This document shows, in pieces, positions 1-10,658 of a stretch of DNA of 64,000 bases. Under the pieces are notes generated by a model. The model searched no databases. It saw only the letters and a list, made by a program, of their open reading frames with translations, and was not told the DNA's origin. Within the stretch, counting starts at the first letter, position 1. The number at the start of each line of letters is the position of its first letter. Position numbers and translations under genes: made by a program. The DNA comes from Paragonimus skrjabini miyazakii (lineage: Eukaryota; Platyhelminthes; Trematoda; Plagiorchiida; Troglotrematidae), in contig JTDE01021409.1 of assembly GCA_014338405.1 (NCBI GenBank), positions 1 through 64,000 of the forward strand, in the 5' to 3' direction.

Positions 1-83
1 CTGCACTATTTGTTTTATTCATGCATATATATATATATATCATAAATATACTTTAAAGGTTTTCGACGTAATCATATAGAAAA

Positions 84-208
84 TGAGCGTGATAAAACTA
101 TGTTGGTAGTTAACACTACTCTTATGAATGATATATCGGGACCGTACCTGCAAAAAAAGTCATCTGTATATGTTAAACCGCTCCTGGCGATTTGGGATTA
201 TTCACTCA
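84..208 (+). pseudogene. Exon-like duplicate (copy 1) of the block at 859-983
   Basis: This 125-base block matches 859-983 with only about five differences, two of them synonymous, and is open in the same frame (NERDKTMLVV... to LLAIWDYSLS). It ends at a GT (209) followed by aacg, a better donor than the one after copy 2, in phase 1. The similarity fades upstream: the residues before NERDK do not match copy 2, and intronic sequence past the GT is unrelated. The 5' part therefore looks lost or diverged. It could be a dead exon copy or a mutually exclusive alternative exon. It cannot be spliced directly to copy 2, because copy 1 ends in phase 1 and copy 2 starts in phase 0. Confidence 0.5.
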
Positions 209-790
209 GTAACGCATATTCGACAATTTCAATAACGCTTATTCAGACGGTCGGATTAACGGGACTATTTTCTAAGTCCAAAAAACGTCAGAAAAGGCGA
301 TCGAAAGGATGGGAATTTATACGTTACTGTTTGATAAAATTACAATTAAGGTACTATCTCATTTTAAATGTAAATCAACCGGATACACAAAGTATACAGC
401 AAAGACGTTCAAAATGGAGTAACCAAACCAGAGTTCGCAAACAGCCACCAGTCAACAGAAAATGAGCTCATTAAAACAATCAGATGGAGATGAGGATGAG
501 AACTTGTCAAACAATACCAAGAAAGAAGTTTTAACAGACAAGCAATGATAGTTATAAAAAGGAAGAAAGCAAACATGTTGTGTGTAGTTATGGTACCAAA
601 ATTCGTCAGGATCGCTTACTTCCCAGAACGAAAACAAATAAAGGCAATTTAAAGATCGGCTTTCCAAAAACAAATCAAACATACTTCAACGGATTCATCG
701 CTTCGCACCACAACAGACAAAAGACGACAAACGTACCAGACAAACTTCAACAGATTCAACAGTATACCTTTAATGGATATTTTCCATTAG
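209..790. other. Spacer between the two exon-like copies
   Basis: About 580 bases with no supported gene. It is A-rich and holds short chance frames on both strands. No repeat or RNA gene was recognised. Confidence 0.4.
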
Positions 791-983
791 AACGTAATAA
801 GGATGAGCCACCTACTGGATAAGGCCGTGTTGTTTGTCTCCGATTTCACCGATGAAAATGAGCGCGATAAAACTATGTTAGTAGTTAACACTACTCTTAT
901 GAATGATATATCGGGACCGTACCTGCAAAAAATGTCATCTATATATGTTAAACCGCTCCTGGCGATTTGGGATTATTCACCCA
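791..983 (+). CDS. Probable CFAP47-like exon upstream of exon 1 (copy 2)
   Basis: The block opens after an AG at 789-790 in phase 0 and stays open to a GT at 984 in phase 1. That phase fits the two leftover bases at the start of the exon at 7130; the split codon would be ATT (Ile), giving IWDYSP-I-YLRAPVGR. It encodes about 64 residues: a hydrophobic beta-strand stretch (AVLFVSDFTD), then NERDKTMLVVNTT, then ISGPYLQK and YVKPLLAIWDYSP, in keeping with an Ig-like/ASH domain. The donor (gtgttg) is weak, and copy 1 at 84-208 has a better one, so which copy is used is unclear. Membership of the CFAP47-like gene is inferred from phase and style. Confidence 0.5.
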
Positions 984-1683
984 GTGTTGTATTTAGCCTG
1001 AGAATGAAACATCGGAAACAAGCTTAGTTGATGTGCGTTTCTTCTCAAAACTGTGGTTCAGCAGAACTAATGAAGCAATTAATCACTAGCAAGCCAGTGT
1101 GATGTCCCAACTCTCATATTATCGGTTTTCGTTGGGTGAAGATCATCAAGCGTATGCTTGAATTCTGATGCTGAGTTGAATAATTTACATGCATAATTTG
1201 AAGGCGGAAGCAGTTTGTATTGACCGAATCCCTCTTGGGTATACAAAAATATGGTGTGTTTGTGTGACACGTCAAAAAATTTCAGAGCGAGTGAGTTCTG
1301 AGTGGCACTGAGTTACTTCGGATCATCCAAAGACAATGCCTTTTTATACAGCAATCACAGTATTTACACCACTCATTGCTATCGGGCGTCAGTTGTGTTG
1401 CGTTTTGATTGATCATTTGGCTATCATAGTATGTGACCATCATTCGAGCAATCCAGTTGTTTTAATATCCATCCTTTCACTGCCAAACTCAAATTAGTCG
1501 CTGATCGCTGTTCTGATTGGCTGGTATTGATCAATCCCAGTTCCATTCACAACGGGTTATGGGTGACCTTTGATTAACTGCACATTCCCAATTGAGTAAG
1601 TTGTTCCAGTCTACTCCCAATACTGCTAATAAGCAGCTTGTCATATTTGATAGTTTAGACGAGATCCGATTGTAAACACTCAT

Positions 1684-1763
1684 GGCTTCGGTTGGGTTCG
1701 AACCAACAACAGAAACAACAAGCTCGAACGATGCAAGCGCTCTATAAGCTGAGCCACAAAGCC
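1684..1763 (-). repeat. tRNA-like sequence (SINE head or tRNA pseudogene)
   Basis: Read on the minus strand, the ends form a 7-bp acceptor stem (GGCTTTG with CGAAGCC, one wobble). There is a D-arm-like GCTC...GAGC, an anticodon stem (GCTTG/CGAGC) with loop CATCGTT, whose central triplet would be TCG, and a perfect T arm (GTTGG-TTCGAAC-CCAAC). The variable region is about 14 bases, long for an arginine tRNA, and the D loop lacks the usual GG. It is therefore better read as a tRNA-derived repeat than a working tRNA. A related head occurs at 52339 on the + strand. Confidence 0.55.
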
Positions 1764-2741
1764 AGGCCAGGAGCTCATAAACTCCACATACGCCAAGGAT
1801 ATTTTTTTCGGCAAATCGCAAGATGGCATTGGGATTATTGCAACTTTAGTGTCGTCCTGAAACTATCCGATAAATGCCACCTTTTTCTACATCATGTTGA
1901 AGATCAAACGCGGATTACTTTTGCTAACCATCCACCGGTAAGGGCAAGTGTTGTATATGCATCAAGGCCGCCTGTTGTGTCCCACGCTAGTGTTAGGACT
2001 CGAGCGGCGTTCGGATTGGTCGCGCCTTCAAAGGCCAGCGGCTCGTTTGTTCACACTTAAGAACGACGCGACCGCCTGTAAAATGACATCAAACGACATC
2101 ACGTGATCTCTTTACCGCTGTTATTTCTTGTAAGACTTAATGTTGATTGCATCCAAACAGGAACACAACAGAAAGGTATGTAGATTATACGTTAGTAGTA
2201 ATGATGTCTAGTCGAAAAATGGCTGCTCTCCAGTTTCTGAAACGCAAGCACAGCAACACCAAATTCACAATGGAATCAGAGAACTATAAGTGTTATGGGT
2301 TGTCGGCTGATCTTAAACGAGAAAAACGTTCCGTACTAACATTCACCGCAAACTAACAATCGATAATTGAATTCCGACTCAGCATTTCAGCAGTGCATCT
2401 AACGTGCAATCGTCAAACCACAAACCATCAGAGCGAGAAGCATCAGCACTAATAATGCCAGCTATAACGAACAAACTTATTCGTTTCATTAGAGCGTTAC
2501 AAAATAAGTTACCAATGTAATAAAAAGTCGCTCAATGAAGTACGACCGTTATTTTCCAAATCGCCCGTTCCCACACCACGCGTGCGCTCGCGTTTATATA
2601 TCGGAGGTGCAGCCCACTACACACCGGCGGTTTTCACTCACACGTCATGTACACTTCGGCCTGATTTGCGTGTGTGCGGCTGACGTCTCCTGTTGAGGTT
2701 TTTTGCCTTCCATTCGTCGTCCGTACGTCCGACTTCGTTGC

Positions 2742-2992
2742 GCGAAGGCTCGTTCGGTAGCCCGTGTTGTCCGTAATTCGCTCGCTCTGGACTCTGAGCA
2801 TCTTACCGTCGCGTTGAGGTATCTTATCGAGTGCTGTGATAATCGCACCTTCGATCTGGCCAACAATTTCGTTAAGCGAAGGTTCCTTCGGACTCCCGTG
2901 TTGCCCACAATCCGCCCGCTGTGAGCCTTTGGACACGCCTCATCGCCGCTTTGAGATATTCCACCGAGTGTTGGAATACTCGCGTCCATCAC
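2742..2992. repeat. Two-copy diverged tandem repeat, period about 134 bp
   Basis: The unit starting at 2742 (gcgaaggctcgttcgg) recurs at 2876 (gcgaaggttccttcgg). Alignment continues through CCCGTGTTG, then a TTGAGGTAT/TTGAGATAT block and GAGTGCTG/GAGTGTTG. The region is richer in C, G and CpG than its surroundings. The open frames over it on both strands are by-products of the repeat. Confidence 0.6.
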
Positions 2993-4489
2993 ACTAGAAG
3001 AATTAATTGATAGAAAGACAACTGTATCAATGATATGATCAAACAGTGCGGATAAAGGAACTTACACTGCCTCTGTTGGAATATCCCACTGAATCAATAT
3101 GTCTGAAGCAAACAGGGAAGTCTTAACGGACTACATACTCATCACATTATTCCGCCTTGATAATCTGATGAAAGCGAAAAATTCAACCCAATCGCATTGT
3201 CTTGCCAACTGTGTTAATGAGATAACCTACACACAATGGCCGGCTGAATAGTTTGACCAGACATCCAGATAGTTAAAAGCTAGAATCGCGCGATAGATGC
3301 CACCGATTTTGTGCTAGATACTGTTAGCCAAGCAGAGTGTTAATTGTTCAAATAGATATGTACACATACGAACGCTCGATGAAAAGTGACCAGTCAATTT
3401 GGTGAAATAGGAAGAGAACGAGAGGAGATAACACATGAGCAGCGCGCACTGGGTTCGGATCAGCTTACTAACAACATTCGCCGATAGCTGGGTCGAATCG
3501 CAGTGATCCGTTTCAATGTTTGACTTTGGTCAACCCCAAATTTGGCGCACGCTGTGGATTTCGGCATCCTACTGGTACGGTTTTCTGAATAAAAGAGAAC
3601 AGTCCAGTAACGCTTGGTGATTCGATTTTACTAAAAGACCAGCTACCGTAAACCCATGTTTAGTTTTGGGAGTTCAGTTTCTATAATATACCCCACTGCG
3701 CTAGTATTGATCATGTAGTTTGAACGACTCTGAAGATATACAGCAATATGAGATAAACCCATAAGATCATTTAAAGCTGACAGTGAGCCCAGTGAAAATA
3801 ACATCGCGACAATGTAAATTAGGAAAAATATAGTTCATCCACGAAAGTGTTCCCTGGACAGAATGGACGCTCACATGAACATAACATTCAATAATGTTTT
3901 TATGTTTGGCTAATGTGAATCACCAATTACGCACCTGAACACATCGGCTTAAAAAGAAAGAATGCATTTTCCATCTAGTCATTTTTCCCATTTTTTTTTC
4001 GTCGACAACTGTTCTCCTTTGCTCAGTAAACTGCCTTCAAGAAACCGCTGCTTTAAATGCATTACCGTCGTAGCTTTCGGTTTCCGCTTCTTTGAATGGC
4101 GGTGCTTGAATTGGTCACGCAAACTCAAGTCCAAAAAGTTCAGCACAAACAACAACTTTTTTTTCAGCATTCGTCAATTTCACCACTCAGACACTGTTAG
4201 CAATCGATTAACATGTAGAATTTAGCTTAGAACTCCACGATGGGACGGGCGCTTCCCGGTCGCAGAACGCGCTGACAGATTGGTATCTAAATCAGTGGGA
4301 TAGGGAAATGCACAGTGTGCGTCACTGCTCCTCGAGCGTAACTCGGCCGCGTAACTGTTTTTCGCTGAACCTTCGGACGCCCGTCCGAAATATACTATTC
4401 CAGATCCTCCAGTTGAAGGTCACTTCTTCTTAAGATCTAAAATCGCTACTGTAACGCGAAACACCTACCTGAATAACATCCTGGTATAT

Positions 4490-5975
4490 CCGTTTTTGAC
4501 CGCGAGGATTTCACTTGTCTACATAATAGCTACTTTGGGATACAATCGACGCCCATTCTACGTGAGTGTCCTAGCCAACGAAACTGATTGTGCACCTGTA
4601 TGGCTTCCGTCCCATCCGTGTCTGCTCACCAAAGTACCTCACTGTTCAGAACTATGTCTAACCACTGAATATCCAAGATTCATCTCAAACACTGCTGAAG
4701 ATGGCTATCGAGATACCACACATTCCGTTGATACAATAGTCGAATTTCACTGCCGTACAACAGCTCGTACATCCTCACTGAGCAGCAGACATGTAGCTGT
4801 GTTTCTTCTTCAAGCTGCAGACCTTCCAGAAACGTCTTTCAAGACGTCCGAAAACCACGTTATTCTTCGCCACACGAGCTCACATCTCGCGCCCGCGGAC
4901 AAATCTGTCGACGAACTGCTACCTAAGTAACAGAAGTGGACATCGCCTTCGTTGATGCGAATTTCGGGCGCACATTTAGGAAAAGCACCTCCGCCCAGGG
5001 AAGACTGTAAGAAAGAAAATACCTTGTTTTCTTTATCACCAAACCGAATGTGGATGCTGCGGTCGATAAAGCCGTGGTCATTCGTTGAGGCTTCGCTTCC
5101 CTGTGTGTCGAATTACACAGTCTACTTGGGGCGCTGAAACGTCTACAATTTAGCAAGCTACCATCCGTGCAGTAATCACCTTCAACACATTCTTCGGAGT
5201 TCTGAAGAACAACTGTTAAAATTGTGGTCAAATGTCATCTAAATATAGTTGAATCCAGAATACAAACCCGCTTCATGCCAGTGGTAATGTCAAAATCAGC
5301 AGAAGTCGATCCACACGATTGCATTTTCACCTTCATACCCACGTGCAGCATTTTAATTAGATGTACGAACTTACCGGAACACCAAAATTTACCAACCACC
5401 GTCCACAATGTATCATGGCTCACAAACGTAAAATCCTTGATGAAATCCACAAAGATGGCATACAGCAGGTGGTGACGTTCACGGTGTTTCTCCTAGATTT
5501 CTTGAACAGCGAACATCATGTCGATCGTACTGCGACTCGCCCGAAGTCCACACTGCACCTTAGGAACATTGGCGTCCAAAACTTCCAAACTGATGCCCCA
5601 ATAACTGTCCATGCTTTGTTTGCTACCCATGACTTCAAACAATGATATGATCAGAGTATCCTTGGATTCTTAGGGGACCACTTCCTGTTCACTGAGGGAG
5701 TGAACCAATTAGAGCAAATCAAGTTCAAAAACTAGGTCATCCTGTCTCAGAGTTTCGCCTGACAACCTATTCTTACCTGCAACCTTTCCATTTCGTAGTC
5801 ATCCAGTAGCCCCTTACAACTCTGAGAAATATGGGGCGAGAGCAATGAGAAACGGTGACAGGCTATTCACAGTCACCCATTCAATGGTAGCAGGCCAATT
5901 CAGTAGGCTGTAAAAGTACTGGTGCCAGACTTTCTGGATTTCCTCCGGTTGAGTGTGTAAAACTCAGTCCTCGTC
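4490..5975 (-). mobile_element. Decayed non-LTR retrotransposon, reverse transcriptase region
   Basis: Read on the minus strand from 5975 down to 4490, the three frames together give an EN-RT linker (LLNWPAT, then LRNGKVAGKN). Next come RT blocks: a CGLRASRSTIDMMFAV motif and YAIFVDFIKDF. Then follow GKFWCSGKFVHLIKMLHVGM and a block where GVKQGC has decayed to GMKRVC. A C-terminal part follows (VVFGRLERRFW, then ISFRWLGHSRRMG). Stops and frameshifts are frequent, so it is dead. The order matches the widespread animal RTE/CR1-like RT family; the exact clade is not resolved. The + strand frame at 4496-4930 is its antisense shadow. Confidence 0.75.
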
Positions 5976-6206
5976 AATCAGTGCTTCAGTTGACTGGACG
6001 GATGAGCCAAACATTGCCTAGATGGAATCTCAGAAATCCATACGTAACCTTGCATCTCCACATCCTGCTTTTTCTACTAGTCGTCCCTGATTGCGCACAG
6101 CAGTTCGGGGAAGTGTCGGTGACAACTTCGGAAAGTGGCGCTTTTGTTTTTATTGCCTGGTTCCAGTTTAGAAACAATAAGCACTTCATTCTTCTCATAC
6201 CAAGAT

Positions 6207-6733
6207 CTATACCTTTTTTCATTCTGGTTTCTCCTTCAGACATAAAAATGTATCTTTCGTGTAAAGGCCTTTCGTTTTAGTGCAGTAGAATTTCTCCACT
6301 GTATCTTCAGGCTGTGGAATTGGCTTATGACTGGTCTAGTGGACATATTTTGCGGCCTTTTTGATTGCGACTGCACGCATTGGCTGCTGCGCTAGGACAA
6401 TGTCCGAGAGAACACTTGAGTTGTGAAGGCCGTCATGTGGTCCAATCGGGGTATAGAATCCAGCCCAGAGGGGGCAGAGAGCACAAGCCAATGATTGGAC
6501 CAAATGACGGCCTTCACAACTCAAGTGTTCTCTCGGACATTGTCCTAGCGCAGCAGCCAATGCGTGCAGTCGCAATCAAAAAGGCCGTAAAATATGTCCA
6601 CTAGACCAATCATAAGCCACTTCCACGGCTTGAAGATACAGTGGAGAGATTCTACTGCACTAAAGCGAAAGGCCTTTACACGAAAGATACGTTCTAACGC
6701 CTAAAGGAGAAACCAGTATGGAGAAAGGTATAG
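6207..6733. repeat. Long palindrome (foldback or MITE-like element)
   Basis: The left arm 6207-6447 and right arm 6493-6733 are reverse complements over about 241 bases with few mismatches, around a 45-base spacer. Identical open frames on both strands (each beginning MRLHALAAALGQ) are produced by the symmetry and are not genes. No transposase or clear target-site duplication was seen. The arms end in a CTATACC / GGTATAG pair. It could be a foldback transposon, a MITE or a local inverted duplication. Confidence 0.85.
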
Positions 6734-6777
6734 ACACACCCACACACACCCACACACACGCACACACACACATACAC
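6733..6777. repeat. CA-rich microsatellite
   Basis: An interrupted CA/CACACACC tract directly abuts the right end of the palindrome. Confidence 0.85.
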
Positions 6778-7129
6778 GACACAGCCGGAGCTTGATGGAC
6801 AGATGATAGTGAGCCAATCACAAGTGCACAGAACAGCCATATGATCGAAGTGGTTTTTCTGTTGATAAGTCTTACTGGTTCAGTCATTTGGTTGAAACAA
6901 TGGCTTAACAAAGTTTAGTTGTGATAAGTCAAATGTGGCAATCAAAATTTTCCCATCGCTTTGTTACTTACCTTTCAAAAAAAACCAAATCATCACCACA
7001 CGATCTACCATATGTTTGACTTTACCAGAACCAGCTTTGATTCATACCTACTCAGATCTGTTCCATTTGATTTCCATCATTGATTATGCCTTTGTAAAGC
7101 TTTTGGACGATCCGGTGATCCGAACGTAG

Positions 7130-7371
7130 TTTATTTGCGTGCTCCCGTGGGGCGTTGCGTTTCCGAAACGTTACTCATCCCGAAAGTGAACGATGCTCTT
7201 CAGGACGCCACCCGAATTGCAGTTCGTTTACGTTTGTCGCCGACTGAATTACATCGTCGCCGTTTGGCCAACACGTTGGATTCGCCAGATTTATTGAGAA
7301 TGGCCGATACGTTATTGGCGCTCCCGAAAATACCTTCAGACAAACTGAGTAGTGGAAAAAATAAAATTCAC
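7130..7371 (+). CDS. CFAP47: CFAP47-like exon 1 of the window
   Basis: The acceptor AG is at 7128-7129 and the donor gtaagt at 7372. The exon begins with two bases of a split codon and ends on a codon boundary. It encodes about 80 residues: YLRAPVGRCVSETLLIPKVN (ASH-like strands), then a helical, Arg/Leu-rich stretch (IAVRLRLSPTELHRRRLANT) and a Lys/Ser tail before the splice. The open frame runs on only by chance into intronic TA repeats. This is the most 5' exon whose link to the downstream chain is secure. Confidence 0.75.
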
Positions 7372-10300
7372 GTAAGTTCAATAAATGAACGACTAAGCGA
7401 AAGGCGATATTCAGGTATACAATACAACGTATATACATACATGTGTAACAGTATATATATATATATACATATTTATATATTACATACAGTGATTATGAAG
7501 GCGTCGGGTTGTTTTAGTTTGCCCAACAGTACCGACAGCATTAACAGCGGAACACAATAAACAAACTAGTACTAACTCAACATGACCATCAAATGACCAT
7601 CACAAAATAAAACTTAATAAGTCTTATGAATCCAAACCTGTAAAACAGCATACGAGTGAAAGTTGATCACCGGTACGGTGAGATCGATCGAATTCTGTTT
7701 GCAAATCTGCACGCTTGTCATGCATGTTCAAAGTGGATGGAATAAGCGATAAACTTCACAGTATTGCAAGTCAAAACTCCTGGTAACCGCAACCCCTGTA
7801 CAATGACAAACTTAATTGGTCTAGGTCTATGCGAATCAGTGGAGTGTTGGTTAGATTGCTCGCAACAGTAATCCCTATTACCTCATTGAAAAAGCAGCTC
7901 GTAGAACCCATAGTCGATTGCTTTAAAGCCGAAAAGGCAGAAGGAATGTCGTTCAGGTTCATTCTGCCTGACATGTCCACACAAGGACGAAGTCAACCTT
8001 ATAAGTTTCTTTTAAGCAGATAACTAGCGTCACACCCTATATTAAAGGAGTTCAGTTTGCTAGTAAAAGAAACCACTGACCAATCCCGATTGTCACTGGT
8101 TATAGACACGTTTACTAGATATACCAGACGCAGTGTTCTGATTACTAGCAGACAGTCCACGAAAATAAGACTTCAGGGAGTTGAAGATCAATCGGACGTA
8201 GGAAAATGATGGTGAATTTGATATCTTCTCTAGAAAAGTTGCAGATGGACTGATAACCAAATAAGTAAAAGCCTTAGTCTGTTCACCCCCTCAAATTTCA
8301 TCATTTTAAGAGTCCGAACAATTGTAAAATTAGCTGGGCTTCGGCTAGACGCGAACTTGAATCAAGAACAACGGGGCCCTTACAAGGAAAGTTGTCTAAC
8401 AACTGAGTTACGTAGCCATACCGAGGAATCACACATTTCGTATTCAGTCATACGAAAGCCAAAAGATGACTCAGAAGAGAAACTTTCCAGGCAGGAGTTT
8501 TCAAACAATCGACGCTGATAGGTAACGTGGCAGATCTGTTAACTTTAGGCAGTTCAGCTAGCTAAGCGCTTGCCACATGACAGCATGTTTCTTCTGTTGC
8601 TGGTTCATATGCCGAAGAATTTTCAGCTAGGTGTCTTCTATAACTAAATCTGTCGACAGGACGTCTCAGTTTGATTTGAAATCGATCTACTAATCGACTA
8701 ATCTTTATATCTTCTACAATAATTACCTAAATCGTAAGATTCACAGAAGGAATCCCAAATAATTGAAGCTGGAATTGTTTATATACATATGATTATGTAT
8801 TGACCGATTCACTTATAGTGATCTACAGAGTGTACAAGAGTTTTGATGGAACAGATCCAGAACATCGACCGCTGTTATGGTGCGCATGAAACGAACATCT
8901 AGGGGGAAACGAAAATAGTATTCAAAAACAGACACTAAATTCAATCGTAGCCGACCACCAACTAGTCACCGCCTATTAGTTGTACTTATGACGGAACAAG
9001 CGTAATTTCCATTCAGAGGCTCGATTCTAGAAATCACATTTCCGACCAATAGGATTGCTTTTTTAAACGCAGTTGTCGAGCCTGCGTTTGAAAACAGCAT
9101 CTGCTGATGCATTCAGAACAAACTTAGAACGGCTGTTCCCCATTCCATACAGCCTGGCTACGAATGAGTGTCGCCTACAAACCACATTACCATTCAGTAT
9201 TGTTGCTTCAGGTAGTTACTACTTAGCTACTGATTTTAATAACGGGGATTGTGAATGGTGGAAGAATCTGTGTGTCAAAGTTCCGTTATCCAGAACGCGC
9301 CATTGATATACAGCAGTTTATTCCAGTGTGTCTTCGATCTCGATGCAACGGTGAAAGGAGTGTTGTGATTGTTTTTGCAGCTATTATGATTAAATAAATG
9401 TCTTTCAATAGACACAGCCGACGGGCTCGAATAAATCACTCGGAGTGCGTTAATATTAATGAGTTAAATTTCAACGGAAAGCTCGTAGTTAAAACGTTCT
9501 GGATAAACTAGTAAGTAATCCAAGTACCAGATTAGCTTTTCTAAACACTGAGGTGTAGGTTAAAGGCAGATTGAGTTTGACTGAGCCGAAATTTTTCACA
9601 CCCCGTTCGCATGTAAAATCGGTGGTCTTTTAATGCTTACAATTTAGGGTGCATCATGAATGACAATAAATCGGTATTTAAAAGTTGATAGGACTGAAAA
9701 CCCAGCCGGACAGTGCTGATACGTCCAGATTCTCCTGCAGAATCCCACCTTATGTCGTGTTCCCTGTGCACGACATTGTCGTCACGTATACACCTAGCGC
9801 CTTGTATGAATAAGCGTTAAAACTGTAGTCCAGACACTTATCCGCTTGTTCTTAAGCCTGATATTTTCTAGATACTTGCTCTAATAGGCGAAGGTTCATT
9901 ATAAAAATGCCCTAATTTATATGTGTGCATACTGTGACAAAAATACAAGGCAATATTTTGCAGTGTTTTATTGCACTAAGACGCAGGGTGTTCGGTTTTT
10001 ATACTTAGCTGACAGGTCCACAGACGTCACATTAGCGAACGGTTATTTGGAAACCGTTCAATCTTGGTGAGTTAATGCGGAATGTCGCAGAAGTGACCAC
10101 AACGAAACAGCGAGATCGTTTCCATTGGTGATCTATCGCTGTAAGCTAGACAGACGTTTGTTATTTTTAGTTATGTTTCAGGACATTACATTATTCCGAT
10201 ATGTCGTTCTCAATAGATTTAAGTATAGTTTGACCTAACTTATCCAATTCCCTCTCACTATGCGTTTCTATACTCCATTATGTGGCTGTAACTTCTGGAA

Positions 10301-10386
10301 TCTTTGAGCATGGATGTTGAACATATTCTCCAGTGAGACTAACTCAGGATAACGAGTATTTTACGAAGTAATAGCCATATGTATAT

Positions 10387-10658
10387 GTGAAATACAAGCC
10401 AGCTGTTCCCACTCTGAACGTCCGTTACACATGCGGACCAACTTTTGGGGCGACGTGGAGACACCGGGTGATGGCGTACTTCCAAATTAAGGGTTTCAGC
10501 AACATGGAAATGCATGAGCATGAGAGCATGAGCCAAAGGCCAAGTAAGCCACGCACCCGACTTACACAAACGAAAACTAATACAGCGCCAACAACATGGC
10601 AAGACGCTTCGTTAAACAACTCAAGTTCAACTCATGCGCGCCTGCTGGTTTTGATATG
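10387..10658 (+). repeat. Dispersed repeat, copy 1
   Basis: About 270 bases closely match 55905-56172 in the same orientation. Shared blocks include TTACACAAACGAAAACTAA, GCATGAGCCAAAGGCC and TGCGCGCCTGCTGGTTT. The 117-residue frame here is not conserved in the second copy, so it is non-coding. The family is not recognised. Confidence 0.75.

Larger units (their letters stand above)
984..7129. other. Intron or upstream non-coding region before exon 1
   Basis: Holds a tRNA-like repeat (1684-1763), a diverged tandem repeat (2742-2992), a reverse-strand non-LTR retrotransposon fossil (4490-5975), a long palindrome (6207-6733) and a CA-rich stretch (6733-6777). The stretch 3000-4480 shows nothing recognisable beyond chance frames. 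Confidence 0.5.

Noticed and set aside
1531..1821. 96-residue minus-strand frame with VVSVVGSNPTEAMSVYNR
   Set aside because: It runs through the tRNA-like repeat; frames of this kind are by-products of that repeat.
4496..4930. 144-residue open frame on the + strand
   Set aside because: It is the antisense of the reverse-strand retrotransposon RT region.
6336..6604. Pair of similar open frames on opposite strands (MRLHALAAALGQ...)
   Set aside because: Produced by the palindrome; not two genes.
9073..9306. 77-residue frame starting at an AG acceptor
   Set aside because: No suitable donor, and exons 1 and 2 already join in phase.
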